From Aristolochia californica (taxonomy: Eukaryota > Streptophyta > Magnoliopsida > Piperales > Aristolochiaceae), in the NCBI GenBank assembly GCA_029961685.1, contig JARWKL010000012.1, positions 7,530,955 through 7,594,954 on the forward strand: a stretch of DNA of 64,000 bases. The letters are read 5' to 3'. The translations under genes and the position numbers were made by a program. Position 1 is the stretch's first letter. Each line of letters begins with the position of its first letter. This document shows positions 14,001 through 28,000 of this stretch, in pieces. Below the pieces are notes generated by a model. The model ran no database searches. It saw only the letters and a program-made list of their open reading frames with translations, and was not told the DNA's origin.

Positions 14001-14452
14001 GGGAGTCAACACTCAATAAAAAATTCCCCGCCTCCCCCTTTTCCCGACGATTGCAAAACCTGGGAACTAAAAACTGAAAAGAGTTTACACTCAAATATCA
14101 CAGACACTCTTTTCAATTATATCTCTCTACATTTGTGCATTATGCATCTCCATTTTAGATGTACACTTTTTTCTTAAATCAAAACTTTGAGTTTTCGCTC
14201 TCCCTTCATGTCGTAAACAAAAAAAGGTAAATAGATCACAACAAAATGAAAATTTTAGAGTTTATGTATGGAAAAAAATTAAAACAATAACAAATATAAG
14301 TAATGAAAATTTATTCACACACCAAAAATGAACACAAAATTTTGTTATCCAAGATTGGGAAATTCCACTTGTTCAATCCTAATAGCTTGGAATTTTACAA
14401 GAAAGAGATTTCTTCCACACGTGTTTTAAAAATGGATATGCATGCTTGAAAC

Positions 14453-14635
14453 ATGTTAAAGATGCAAATGACCTATGGATCCAAAGCTTTTAATGAGAAT
14501 AACAAACGCTCATTAAATTCTGAAGTGAACGTGCGGCGGGAGATTTACCCGAGTCAAACAAGCCATTATTTTGCCCGTTTGCAAAAAGTTAACCTAACAA
14601 TCATAGATGATTGCAAAGTAATTTTTCATTCGTAA
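14453..14635 (+). other. Recurrent 60-codon satellite reading frame (representative, not called a gene)
   Basis: An open frame starts at an ATG in the AACATGTTAAAGATGC segment and ends just after the inner dyad. It contains peptides such as MTYGSKAFNENNK and SQTSHYFARLQK. The frame is intact in many A- and B-class monomers, for example at 6678, 15090, 16436, 19752, 34485, 49136, 55173 and 63226, and in inverted orientation at 27708. In C monomers it is cut after the ATTAAATTCTCAATGA segment, and in D it ends early at GATGAATTGTAA. I recognise no domain, signal peptide or membrane segment. Its recurrence follows from the sequence homogeneity of the satellite, so I do not treat it as coding. 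Confidence 0.35.
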
Positions 14636-17327
14636 CAGGCTATATTATTGTAAGAATCCCCCGCCTCTCCCTTCTCCTGATGATAGCAAAACCTGAGAAC
14701 TAAAAACTGAAAAGAGCTCACAATCCTTAAAAATCACAAACACCCTTTGGAATTATATCTCTCTACATTTGTGCATTGTGCATCTCCATTTTAGATGTAC
14801 ACTTTTTTCTTAAATCAAAACTTTGAGTTTTCGTTCTCCCTTCATGCCGTAAGCAAACAAAGGTAAATAGATCACAACAAAATGTTAATTTTTGAGTTTA
14901 TGTATGGAAAAAAATTAAAACAATAACAAATGTAAGTAAAGAAAATTTATTCACACACCACAAATGAACACAAAATTTTTGTTATCCAAGTTTGGGAAAT
15001 TCCAATAGTTCCACCCTAATAGCTTGAAATTTTACAAGAAAGAGAATTCTTCTACACGTGTTTTAAAAATGAATATGCATGCTTGAAACATGTTAAAGAT
15101 GCAAATGACCTATGGATCCAAAGCTTTTAATGAGAATAACAAACACTCATTAAATTCAGAAGTGAACGTGAGGCGGGATATTTACCCGAGTCAAACAAGC
15201 CATTATTTTGCCCATTTACAAAAAGCTGACCTAACAATCATAGATGATTGTAATGTGATTTATCATGAGTAACGGGCTATATTTTTGTAAGAAATGACAT
15301 ACGGATTGGGAGTCAACAGTCAGTTAAAAACACCCCGCCTCCCCCTTTTTCCGACGATTGCAAAACCTGAGATTTAAAAACTAAAAAGATCTTACAATGC
15401 CTAAAAATTACAATCACTCTTTGAAATTATCTCTCTCTACATTTGTGCATAGTGCATCTCCATTTTAGATGTACACTTTTTTCTTAAATCAAAACTTTGA
15501 GTTTTTGCTCTCCCTTCATGCCGTAAACACAAAAATGTAAATAGATCACAACAAAATGAAAATTTTAGAGTTTATGTATGGAAAAAAAATAAAAAAATAA
15601 CAATTTTAAATAAAGAAAATTTATTCACACTCCACAAATGAACACAAAATATTGTTATCCAATATTTGGAAATTCCACTAGTTCAACTCTAATAGCATGG
15701 AATTTTACAAGAAAGAGATTTCTTCTACACGTGTTTTAAAAATGGATATGCATGCTTGAAACATGTTAAAGATGCAAATGACCTATGGATCCAAAGCTTT
15801 TAATGAGAATAACATACGCTCTTTAAATTCTCTAGTGAACGTGTGGTGGGATATTTACCCGTGTCAAACAAGCCATTATTTTGCCCGTTTGCAAAAAGCT
15901 GACCTAACAATCATAGATGAATTGTAAAGTGATTAATCATGTCTAACGGGCTATATTTTTTTAAGAAATGACTTATAGATAGGGAGTCAACACTCAATTA
16001 AAAATCCCCCGCCTCCTCCTTTTCTCGACGATAGCAAAACCTGAGATATAAAAACTAAAAAGAGCTTACAAAACCTAAAAATTACAAATAATCTTCGGAA
16101 TTATCTCTTTCTAAATTTGTGCATTGTGCTTCTCAATTTTAGATGTACACTTTTTTCTTAAATCAAATGAGTTTTTGATCACCCTTCATAACGTAAAAAA
16201 AAAAAAAAGGTAGATTGACAACAACAAAATGAAAATTTTAGAGTTTAAACATGGAAAATTTAAAAAAATAAAAAATGTAAGTACAGAAAATTTATTCACA
16301 AACCACAAATGAACACAAAATTCTTGTTATCAAAGTTTGGAAAATTTCACTAGTTCAACCCTAATAGCTTGGAATTTTACAAGAAAGAGATTTCTTCTAC
16401 ACATTGTTTAAAAAATTGATATGCATGCTTGAAACATGTTAAAGATGCAAATGACCTATGGATCCAAAGCTTTTAATGAGAATAACAAACGCTCATTAAA
16501 TTCTGAAGTGAACGTGCGGCGGGATATTTACCCGAGTCAAACAAGCCATTATTTTGCCCGTTTGCAAAAAGTTGACCTAACAATCATAGATGATTGCAAA
16601 GTGATTTTTCATTCGTACAGGCTATAATATTGTAAGAAATGACTTACGGATTGGGAGTCAACACTCAATTAAAAATCCCCCGCCTCCCCCTTTTCCTGAT
16701 GATTGCAAAACCTGAGAACTAAAAACTGAAAAGAGCTCACAATCCTTAAAAATCACAAACACCCTTTGGAATTTTATCTCTCTACATTTGTGCATTGTGC
16801 ATCTCCATTTTAGATGTACACTTTTTTATTAAATCAAAACTTTGAATTTTAGTTCTCCCTTCATGCCGTAAACAAACAAAGGTAAATAGATCACAACAAA
16901 ATGTTAATTTTTGAGTTTATGTATGGAAAAAAATTAAAACAATAACAAATGTCAATAATGAAAATTTATTCACACACCACGAATGAACATAAAAATTTTT
17001 GTTATCCAAGTTTGGGAAATTCCAATCGTTCTACCCTAATAGCTTGAAATTTTACAAGAAAGAGAATTCTTCTACACGTGTTTTAAAAATGAATATGCAA
17101 GGTTGAAACATGTTAAAGATGCAAATGACCTATGGATCCAAAGCTTTTAATGAGAATAACAAACACTCATTAAATTCAGGAGTGAACGTGAGGCGTGAAA
17201 TTTAACCGAGTCAAACAAGCCATTATTTTGCCCGTTTACAAAAAGCTGACCTAACAATCATAGATGATTGTAATGTGATTTATCATGAGTAACGGGCTAT
17301 ATTTTTGTAAGAAATGACATACAGATT

Positions 17328-19969
17328 GGGAGTCAACAGTCAGTTAAAAATACCCCGCCACCCCCTTTTCCCGACGATTGCAAAACCAGATATATAAAAA
17401 CTAAAAAGATCTTACAATCCCTAAAAATTACTAACACTCTTTGGAATTATCTCTCTCTACATTTGTGGATAGTGCATCTCCCTTCATTCCGTAAACAAGA
17501 AATGGCAAATAGATCACAACAAAATGAAAATTTTAGAGTTTGTGTGTGAAAAAAAATTAAAACAAGAATAAATATAAATGTAGAAAATTTATTCACACTC
17601 CACAAATGCACACAAAAGTTCTGTTTTCCAAGTTTGGGAAATTCCACTAGTTCAACCCTAATTGCATGGAATTTTACAAGAAAGAGATTTCTTCTACAGG
17701 TGTTTTAAAAATGGATATGCATGCTTGAAACATGTTAAAGATGCAAATGACCTATGGATCCAAAACTTTTAATGAGAATAACAAAAGCTCATTAGATTCT
17801 TAATGAACGTGCGGTGGGATATTTACCAGAGTCAAACAACCCATTATTTTGCCCGTTTACAAAAAGCTTACCTAACAATCATAGATGGTTGTAAAGTGAT
17901 TTATCATCCGTAACGGGTTATATTTTTGTAAGAAATGACTTTCGGATTGGGAGTGAATAGTCAGTTAAAAACACCCCGCCTCCCCCTTTTCCCGACGATT
18001 GCAAAACCTGTGATATAAAAACTAAAAAGCGCTTAAAATCCCTAAAAATTACAGACACTCTTTGGAATTATCTCTCTCAACATTTGTGCACTGTGCGTCT
18101 CCATTTTAAATGTACACTTTTTTCTTAAATCAAAACTTTGAATTTTCTCTCCCTTCATCCCGTAAACAAAAAAAGGCAAATAGATCACAACAAAATGAAA
18201 ATTTTAGAGTTTATGGATGGAAAAAATTTAAAACAATAACAAATGTAAGTAAATAAAATTTATTTACACACCAAAAATTAACACAAAACTTTTGTTATCC
18301 AAGTTTGGGAAATTCCACTAGTTCAACCCTAATAGCTTGGAATTTTACAAGAAAGAGATTTCTTCTACACGTGTTTTAAAAATGGATATGCAAGCTTCGA
18401 ACATGTTAAAGATGCAAATGACCTATGGATCCAATGCTTTTAAAGAGAATAACATACGCTCATTAAATTCTCTAGTGAACGTGTGGTGGGATATTTACCA
18501 ACGTCAAACAAGCCATTATTTTGCCCGTTTGCAAAAAGCTGGCCTAATAATGATAGATGAATTGTAAAGTGATTTATCATGTGTAACGGGCTATATTTTT
18601 GTAAGAAATGATTTATGGTTAGGGAGTCAACACTCAGTTAAAAATCCCCCGCCTCCCCCTTTTCCCGATGATTGCAAAACCTGAGATATAAAAACTAAAA
18701 GGAGCTTACAATCCCTAAAAACTACAGACACTCTTTGGAATTATCTCTTTCTAAATTTTTGCATTGTGCATCTCCATTTTAGATGTACACTTTTTCCTTA
18801 AATCAAAATTTTGAGTTTTCGCTCCCCCTTCATAACGTAAAAAAAAAAAAGGCAAATTGATTACTTCAAAATGAAAATTTTAGAGTTTATACATAGAAAA
18901 AATTTTAAAAAATAAAAAATGTATGGAAAGAAAATTTATTCACAAACCACAAATGAACACAAAAAACTTGTTATCCAAGGTTGGGAAATTCCACTAGTTC
19001 AACCCTAATAGCTTGGAATTTTACGAGAAAGAAATATCTTCTACACGTGTTTTAAAAATGGATATGCATGCTTGAAACATATTAAAGATGCAAATGACCT
19101 ATGGATCCAAAGCTTTTAATGAGAATAACAAATGCTCATTAAATTCTTAATTGAACGTGCGGCGGGATATGTACCTAAGTCAAACAAGCCATTATTTTGC
19201 CCGTTTGCAAAAAGCTGACCTAACAATCATAGATGATTGTAAAATGATTTTTTATTCGTAAAGGGCTATATTATTGTAAGAAATGACTTACGGATTGGGA
19301 GTCAATACTCAATAAAAAATCCCCCGCCTCCCCCTTTTCCTAACGATTGCAAAACCTAAGAACAAAAAACTGAAATGAGCTTACACTCCTTAAAAGTCAC
19401 ATACACTCTTTGCAATTATATCTCTCTACATTTGTGCGTTGTGCATCTCTATTTTAGATGTACACTTCTTTCTTAAATGAAAACTTTGATTTTTCGTTCT
19501 CCCTTCATGCTGTAAACAAGAAAAGGTAAATAGATCACAACAAAATGAAAATTTTAGAGTTTATGTTTGAAAAAAAATTAAAAAAATAACAAATGTTTGT
19601 AATGAAAATTTATTCACACACCACAAATGAACAAAAAATTTTGTTATCCAAGATTGGGAAATTCCACTAGTTCAACACTAATAGCTTGGAATTTTACAAG
19701 AAAGGGAATTTTTCTACACGTGTTTTAAAAATGGATATGCGTGCTTAAAACATGTTAAAGATGCAAATGACCTATGGATGCAAAGCTTTTAATGAGAATA
19801 ATAAACACTCATTAAATTTTGAAGTAAACGTGCGGCGGGATATTTACCCGAGTCAAACAAGTTATTATTTTGCCCGTTTGCAAAAAGCTGTCCTAACAAG
19901 CATAGATGATTGTAATGTCATTTATCATGAGTAACGGGCTATATTTTTGTAAGAAATGACATACGGATT
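17328..19969 (+). repeat. Left-arm higher-order repeat unit (B-C-D-A)
   Basis: This is the cleanest tetramer in the left arm: anchors B 17328, C 17949, D 18622, A 19297, next B 19970. The B-to-C spacing is only 621 bp because about 50 bases are missing near 17480. It differs from the right-arm tetramers in A-class and B-class diagnostic bases (TTAATTGAACG; TGAAGTAAACG in the monomer ending near 19970). Confidence 0.7.
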
Positions 19970-20159
19970 GGGAGTCAACAGTCAGTTAAAAATACCAAAG
20001 CTCATTAAATTCTCAATGAACGTGCGGTGGGATATTTACCAGAGTCAAACAAGCCACTATTTTGCCTGTTTACAAAAAGCTTACCTAACAATCATAGATG
20101 ATTGTAAAGTTATTTATCATCCGTAACGGGCTATATTTTTGTAAGAAATGACTTATGGA
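19970..20159 (+). repeat. Truncated monomer (190 bp)
   Basis: The B-class anchor at 19970 is followed only 190 bp later by a C-class anchor at 20160. The joint near 19996 reads AAAATACC then AAAGCTCATTAAATTC. About 480 bases are absent. The reading phase of the array is otherwise preserved downstream. Confidence 0.8.
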
Positions 20160-22026
20160 TTGGGAGTCAACACTCAATTAAAAACACCCCGCCTCCCCCT
20201 TTTCACGACGATTGCGAAACCAGAGATATAAAAACTAAAAAGAGCTAAAATTCCCTAAAAATTACAGACACTCTTTGAAATTATCTCTCTCTACATTTGT
20301 GCACTGTGCGTCTCCATTTTAAATGTAAATTTTTTCTTAAATCAAAACTTTGAGTTTTCTCTCTCCCTTCTTCCCGTAAACAAAAAAAGGCAAATAGATC
20401 GCAGCAAAATGAAAATTTTAGAGTTTATGTACGGAAAAAATTAAAAACAATAACAAATGTAAGTAAAGAAAATTTATTCACACACCAAAAATTAACACAA
20501 AACTTTTGTTATCCAAGTTTGGGAAATTCCACTAGTTCAACCCTCATAGCTTGGAATTTTACAAGAAAGAGATTTCTTCTACACGTGTTTTAAAAATGGA
20601 TATGCAAGCTTGAAACAAGTAAAAGATGCAAATGACCTATGGATCCAAAGCTTTTAAAGAGAATAACATACGCTCATTAAATTCTCTAGTGAACGTGCGG
20701 TGGGATATTTACCCGAGTCAAACAAGCCATTATTTTGCCCGTTTGCAAAAAGCTGACCTAACATTCATAGGTGAATTGTAAAGTGATTTATCTTGTGTAA
20801 CGGGCTATATTTTTGTAAGAAATGACTTATGGATAGGGAGTCAACACTCAGTTAAAAATCCCCCGCCTCCCCCTTTTCCCGACGAATGCAAAATCTGATT
20901 TATAAAAACTAAAAAGAGCTTACAATCCCTAAAAATTACAGACACTCTTGGGAATTATCTCTTTCTAAATTTGTGCATTGTGCATCTCCATTTTAGATGT
21001 ACACTTTTTTCTTAAATCAAAAGTTTGAGTATTCGCTCCACCTTCATACCGTAAAAAAAAAAAAAAGGCAAATTGATTACAACAAAATGAAAATTTAAGA
21101 GTTTATACATGGAAATAATTTTAAAAAATAAAAAATTTAAGTAAGGAAAATTTATTCACAAACCACAAATGAACACAAAAGTCTTGTTATCCAAGATTGG
21201 GAAATTCCACTAGTTCAACCCTAATAGCTTGGAATTTTACAAGAAAGAGATTTCTTCTACACGTGTTTTAAAAATGGATATGCATGCTTGAAACATGTTA
21301 AAGATGCAAATGACCTATGGATCCAAAGCTTTTAATGACAATAAAAAATGCTCATTAAATTCTTAATTGAACTTGCGGCGGGATATTTACCCGAGTCAAA
21401 CAAGCCATTATTTTTCCCGTTTGCAAAAAGCTGACCAAACAATCATAGATGCATGTAAAGTGATTTTTCATTCGTAACGGGCTATATTATTGTAAGAAAT
21501 GACTTACGGATTGGGAGTCAACACTCAATTAAAAATCCCCCGCCTCCCCCTTTTCCCGACGATTGCAAAACTGGAGAACTAAAAACTGAAAAGAGCTCAC
21601 AATCCTTAAAAATTGCAGACAAATTTGGAATTATATCTCTCTACATTTGTGCATTGTGCATCTCCATTTTAGATGTACACTTTTTTCTTAAATTAAAACT
21701 TTGAGTTTTCGTTCTCCCTTCATGCCGTAAACAAAAAAAGGTAAATAGATCACAACAAAATGAAAATTTTAGAGTTTATGTATGGAAAAAAATTAAAACA
21801 TTAACAATTGTAAGTAAAGAAGATTAATTCACACGCCACAAATGAACACAAAATTTTGTCATCCAAGATTGGGAAATTTCACTAGTTCAACCCTAATAGC
21901 TTGGAATTTTACAAGAAAGAGATTTCTTCTACACGTGTTTCAAAAATGTATATGCATGCTTGAAACAAGTAAAAGATGAAAATGACCTATGGATCCAAAT
22001 CCTTTAATGACAATAAGAAAAGCTCA

Positions 22027-25000
22027 TAAACTCTAAAATTTTCATTTTGTTGTGATCTATTTGCTTTTTGTTGTTTACGGGAAGAAGGGAGAGAGAAAAC
22101 TCAAAGTTTTAATTTAAGAAAAAAGTGTACATTTAAAATGGAGACGCACAATGCACAAATGTAGAGAGAGATAATTCCAAAGAGTGTCTGTAATTTTTAG
22201 GGAATTTAAGCTCGTTTTAGTTTTTATATCTCAGGTTTTGGAATCGTCGGGAAAAGGGGAAGGCGGGGGTGTTTTTAACTGAGTGTTGACTCCCAATCCG
22301 TAAGTCATTTCTTAGAAAAATATAGCCCGTTACGGATGATAAATCACTTTACAATCATCTATGATTGTTAGGTAAGCATTTTGTAAACGCGCAAAATAAT
22401 GGCATGTTCGACTCTGGTAAATATCCCACCGCATGTTCATTGAGAATTTAATGAGCGTTTGTTATTCTTTTTAAAAGCTTTGGATCCATAGGTCATTTGC
22501 ATCTTTAACATGTTTCAAGCATGCATATCCATTTTTAAAACATGTGTAGAAGAAATCTATTTCTTGTAAAATTCCATGCAATTAGGGTTGAACTAGTGGA
22601 ATTTCCCAAACTTGGAAAACAAATCTTTTGTGTTCATTTGTGGTGTGTGAATAATTTTTCTATACTTACATTTGTTATTGTTCTAGTTTTTTTCACACAT
22701 AAACTCTAAAATTTTCATTTTGTTGTGATCTATTTGCCTTTTTTTGTTTACGGGATGAAGGGAGAGCGAAAACTCAAAGTTTTGATTTAATAAAAAAGTG
22801 TACATCTAAAATGGAGATGCGCATTGCACAAATGTAGGGAGAGATAATTTCAAAGTGTGTTTGTAATTTTTAGGGATTGTAAGATCTTTTTAGTTTTTAA
22901 ATCTCAGGTTTTGCAATGGTCGGGAAAAGGGGGAGGCGGGGTATTTTTAACTGACTGTTGACTCCCAATCCGTATGTCATTTCTTACAAAAATATAGCCC
23001 GTTACTCATGATAAATCACATTATAATCATGCATGATTGTTAGGTCAGCTTTTTGCAAACGGGCAAAATAATGGCTTGTTTGACTCAAGTAAATATCCCA
23101 CCGCACGTTCACTAGAGAATTTAATGAGAGTTTGTTAGTCACTTTAAAAGCTTTGGATCCATAGGTCATTTGCATCTTTACTTGTTTCAAGCATGCATAT
23201 CCATTTTTAAAACACGTGTAGAAGAAATCTCTTTCTTGTAAAATTCCAAGCTATTAGGGTTGCACTAGTGGAATTTCCCAAACTTGAATAACAAAAGTTT
23301 TTTGTTCATTTTTGGTGTGTGAATAAATTTTATTTACTTACATTTGTTATTGTTTTAAATTTTTTCCTTACATAAACTCTAAAATTTTCATTTTGCTGTG
23401 ATCTATTTGCGTTTTTTTTGTTTACGAGTTGAAGGGAGAGAGAAAACTCAAAGTTTTGATTGAAGAAAAAAATGTACATTTAAAATGGAGACGCACAATG
23501 CACAAATGTAGTGAGAGATAATTCCAAATAGAGTCCATAATTTTTAGGGAATTTAAGCTATTTTTAGTTTTTATATCTCAGGTTTTGCAATCGTCGGGAA
23601 AAGGGGGAGGCAGGGTGTTTTGACTGAGTGTTGACCCCAAATCCGTGAGTCATTTCATACAAAAATATAGCCCGTTACGGATGATAAATCACTTTACAAT
23701 TATCTATGATTGTTTGGTAAGCTTTTTGTTAACGGGCAAAATAATGGCTTGTTTGACTCTAGTAAATATCCCACCGCATGTTCACTAGAGAATTTAATGA
23801 GCGTTTGTTATTCTTTTTAAAAGCTTTGGATCCATAGGTCATTTGCATCTTTAACACATTTCAAGCATGCATATCCATTTTAAAAACACGTGTAGAAGAA
23901 GTCTCTTTCTTGTAAAATTTCATGCAATTAGGGTTGAACTCCTGAAATTTCCCTAACTTGGAAAACAAAATTTTTTTTTTCATTTGTGGTGTGTGAATAA
24001 ATTTTCATTACTTACATTTGTTATTGTTTTAATTATTTTTCACACATAAACTCTAAAACTTTAGTTTTGTTGTGATCTATTTGCCTTTTTTTGTTTACGG
24101 GATGAAGGGAGAATGAAAACTCAAAGTTTTGATTTAAGAAAAAAGTGTACATCTAAATTGGAGATGCACAATGCACAAATTTAGAGAGAGATAATTCCAA
24201 AGAGTGTTTGTAATTTTTAGGGAATGTAAGATCTTTTTTGTTTTTATATCTCAGGTTTTGGAATCGTCGGGAAAAAGGCGGAGGCGGGGTATTTTTAACT
24301 GACTATTGACTCCCAATCCGTAAGTCATTTCTTACAAAAATATAACCCGTTACGGATGATAAATCACTTTACAATCATCTATGATTGTTAGGTATGTTTT
24401 ATGTAAACGGGCAAAATAATGGCTTGTTTGACTCTGGTAAATATCCCACCGCACGTTCATTGAGAATTTAATGAGCGTTTGTTATTCTCTTTAAAAGCTT
24501 TGGATCCGTTGGTCATTTGCATCTTTAACTTGTTTAAAGCATGCATATCCATTTTTAAAACACGTGTAGAAGAAATCTCTTTCTTGTAAAATTCCATGCA
24601 ATTAGGTTTGAACTAGTGGAATTTCCCAAACTTGGAAAACAAAACTTTTTTGTTCATTTGTGGTGTGGGAATAAATTTTTTAACTTACATTTGTTATTGT
24701 TTTAATTTTTTTTTCACACATAAACTCTTAAATTTTCATTTTGTTGTGATCTATTTGCCTTTTTTTTTTTTTTCGGGATGAATGGAGAGCGAAAACTGAT
24801 TGTTTTGATTTAAGGAAAAAGTGTACATCTAAAATGGAGATGCACAATGCAAAAATGTAGAGATAGATAATTCCAAAGAGTGTTTTTAATTTTTAGGGAT
24901 TGTGAGATCTTTTAACTTTTTATATCTCAGGTTTTGCAATTGGCGGGAAAAGGGGGAGGCGGGGTATTTTTAACTGACTGTTGACTCCCAATCCGTATGT

Positions 25001-28000
25001 CATTTCTTACAAAAATATAGCCCGTTACTCTTGATAAATCACATTATGATTGTTAGGTCAACTTTTTGCAAACGGGCAAAATAATGGCTTGTTTGACTCG
25101 GGTAAATATCCCACCGTACGTTCACTAGAGAATTTAATGAGTGTTTGTTATTCACTTTAAAAGCTTTGGATCCATAGGTCATTTGCATCTTGAACATGTT
25201 TCAAGCATGCGTATCCATTTTTAAAACACGTGTAGAAGAATTCTCTTTTTTGTAAAATTTCAAGCTATTAGGGTTGAACTAGTGGAATTTCCCAAACTTG
25301 GATAACAAAAATTTTGTGTTCATTTGTGGTGTGTGAATAAATTTTCATTACTTACATTTGTTATTGTTTTAATATTTTTCCACACAAAAACTCTAAATTT
25401 TTCATTTTGTTGTGATCTATTTACCTTTTTTTGTTTACGGCATGAAGGGAGAACGGAAGCTCAATGTTTTGATTTAAGAAAAAAGTGTACATCTAAAATG
25501 GAGATGCACAATGCACAAATGTAGAAAGATATAATTCCAAAGAGTGTCTGAGATTTTTAAGGATTGTAAGCTCTTTTCAGTTTTTAATTCTCAGGTTTTG
25601 CAATCATCGGGAAAAGGGGGAGGTGGGGGATTTTTAATTGAGTGTTGACTCCCAATCCGTAATTCATTTCTTACAATAATATAGCCCATTACGAATGAAA
25701 AATCACTTTACTATCATCTATGATTGTTGGGTCAGTTTTTTGCAAACGGGCAAAATAATGGCTTGTTTGACTCGGTAAATATCCCGCCACACGTTCACTT
25801 AAGAATTTAATGAGCGTTTGTTATTCTCAATAAAAGCTTTGGATCCCTAGGTCATTTGCATCTTTAACATGTTTCAAGCTTGCATATCCATTTTTAAAAC
25901 ACGTATGGAAGAAATCTCTTTCTTGTAAAATTCCAAGCTATTAGGGTTGAACTAGTGGAATTTCCAAAACTTGGATAACAAAAGTTTTGTGTTCATTTTT
26001 GGTGTGTGAATAAATTTTATTTACTTAAATTTGTTATTTTTTTAAAAAAAATTTCATACATAAACTCTAAAATTTTCATTTTGCTGTGATCTATTTGCCT
26101 TTTTTTGTTTACGGGATGAAGGGAGAGAGAAAACTCATAAGTTTTTTTTTAACAAAAAAGTGTACCTTTAAAATGGAGACGCACAATGTACAAATGTAGA
26201 GAGAGATAATTCCAAAGAGTGTTTGTAATTTTTAGATAATTTAAGCTCTTTTTAGTTTTTATATATCAGGTTTTGGAATCGTCGAGAAAAGGGGGAGGTG
26301 GGGTGCTTGTAACAGAGTGTTGACTCCCAATCCGTAAGTCATTTCTTACTAAAATATAGCCCGTTATGGATGATAATTCACTTTACAATCATCTATGATT
26401 GTTAGGTAATCTTTTTGTAAATGGGCAAAATAATGGCTTGTTTGACTAAGGTAAATATACCACCGCCCGTTCATTGAGAATTTAATGAGCTTTTTTTATT
26501 CTATTTAAAAGCTTTGGATCCATAGGTCATTTGAATCTTTAACATGTTTCAAGCATGCATATCCATTTTTAAAACACGTGTAGAAGAAATCTCTTTCCAG
26601 TAAAATTCCATGCAATTAGGGCTGAACTACTGGAATTTCCCAAACTTGGAAAACAAAACTTTTGTGTTCATTTGTGGTGTGTGAATAAATTTTCATTACT
26701 TACATTTGTTATTGTTTTAATTATTTTCACACATAAACTCTAAAATTTTCATTTTTTGTGAAGTATTTGCCTTTTTTTGTTGACGGGATGAAGGGAGAGC
26801 GAAAACTCAAAGTTTTGATTTAAGAAAAAAGTTTACATCTAAAATTGAGATGCACAATGCACAAATGTAGAGAGAGATAATTCCAAAGAGTGTTTGTAAT
26901 TTGTAGGGATTGTAAGATCTTTTTAGTTTTTATATCTCAGGTTTTGCAATCTTCGGGAAAAGGGGGAGGCGGGGTGTTTTTAACAGAGTATTGACTCCCA
27001 ATCCGTAAGTCATTTCTTACAAAAATATAGCCCGTTACGGATGATAAATCACTTTACAATCATCTATGATTGTTACGTAAGCTTTATGTAAACGGGCAAA
27101 ATAATGGCTTGTTTGACTCTGGTAAATATCCCACCGCACGTTCATTGAGAATTTAATGAGCGTTTGTTATTCTCTTTAAAAGCTTTAGATCCATTGGTCA
27201 TTTGCATCTTTAACTTGTTTCAAGCATGCATATCCATTTTTAAAACATGTGTAGAAGAAATCTCTTTCTTGTAAAATTCCATGCAATTAGGGTTGAACTA
27301 GTGCAATTTCCCAAACGTGGAAAACAAAACTTTTGTGTTCATTTGTAGTGTGTGAATAAATTTTCTATATTTACATTTGTTATTGTTTTAATTTTTTTTC
27401 ACACATAAACTCTAAAATTTTCATTTTGTTTTGATCTATTTGCCTTTTTTTGTTTACGGGAAGAAGGGAGAGCGAAAACTCAAAGTTTTGATTTAAGAAA
27501 AAAGTGTACATCTAAAATGGAGATGCACAATGCACAAATGTAGAGAGTGATAATTCCAAAGATTGTTTTTAATTTTTAGGGATTGTGAGATCTTTTTAGT
27601 TTTTATATCTCAGGTTTTGCAATCGGCGGGAAAAGGGGGAGGTGGGGTATTTTTAACTTACTGTTGATTCCCAATCCGTACGTCATTTCTTACAAAAATA
27701 TAGCCCATTACTCATGATAAATCACATTATAATCATCTATGATTGTTAGGTCAGCTTTTTGCAAACGGGCAAAATAATGGCTTGCTTGACTCGGGTAAAT
27801 ATCCCACCGCACGTTCACTAGAGAATTTAATGAGAGTTTGATATTCACTTTAAAAGCTTTGGATCCATAGGTCATTTGCATCTTTAACATGTTTCAAGCA
27901 TGCATATCCATTTTTCAAACACGTGTAGAAGAATTCTTTTTTGTAAAATTTCAAGCTATTAGGGTTGTAGTGGAATTTCCAAAACTTGGATAACAAAAAT

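Larger units (their letters stand above)
11034..15307 (+). repeat. Second left-arm six-monomer unit, rearranged
   Basis: Anchors are B 11034, C 11704, D 12340, A 13015, A 14001, an A monomer whose anchor is deleted near 14656, then B 15308. Three irregularities lie inside: about 39 bases missing near 12183, an extra partial monomer joined near 13535, and about 38 bases missing near 14656. Confidence 0.6.
1..22026 (+). repeat. Satellite array, left arm (about 673 bp monomer)
   Basis: This is a head-to-tail tandem repeat. Using GGGAGTCAAC as an anchor, copies fall at 141, 815, 1490, 2162, 2836, 3511, 4186, 4861, 5540, 6223, 6896, 7569, 8244, 8914 and so on to 21513, usually 670-683 bp apart. 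Exceptions are irregular monomers near 9.4, 12.2, 13.5, 14.65, 17.5 and 20.0 kb. Four classes recur. A has TTTTTCATTCGTAAC and TCAATTAAAAATCCCCC. B has TTATCATGAGTAAC and AAAAATACCCC. C has TTATCATCCGTAAC and AAAAACACCCC. D has GATGAATTGTAAAG and ATGGATAGGGAG. Class order by anchor from 2836 is B C D D A A, B C D A A A, B C D A A A, B D A, B C D A, B C D A. Many A monomers here carry TTAATTGAACG or TCTGAAGTG, and B monomers carry TGAAGTGAACGTG; both differ from the arrays further right. The sequence is AT-rich with long A tracts and has no recognisable gene. The satellite family is unknown to me. Confidence 0.95.
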
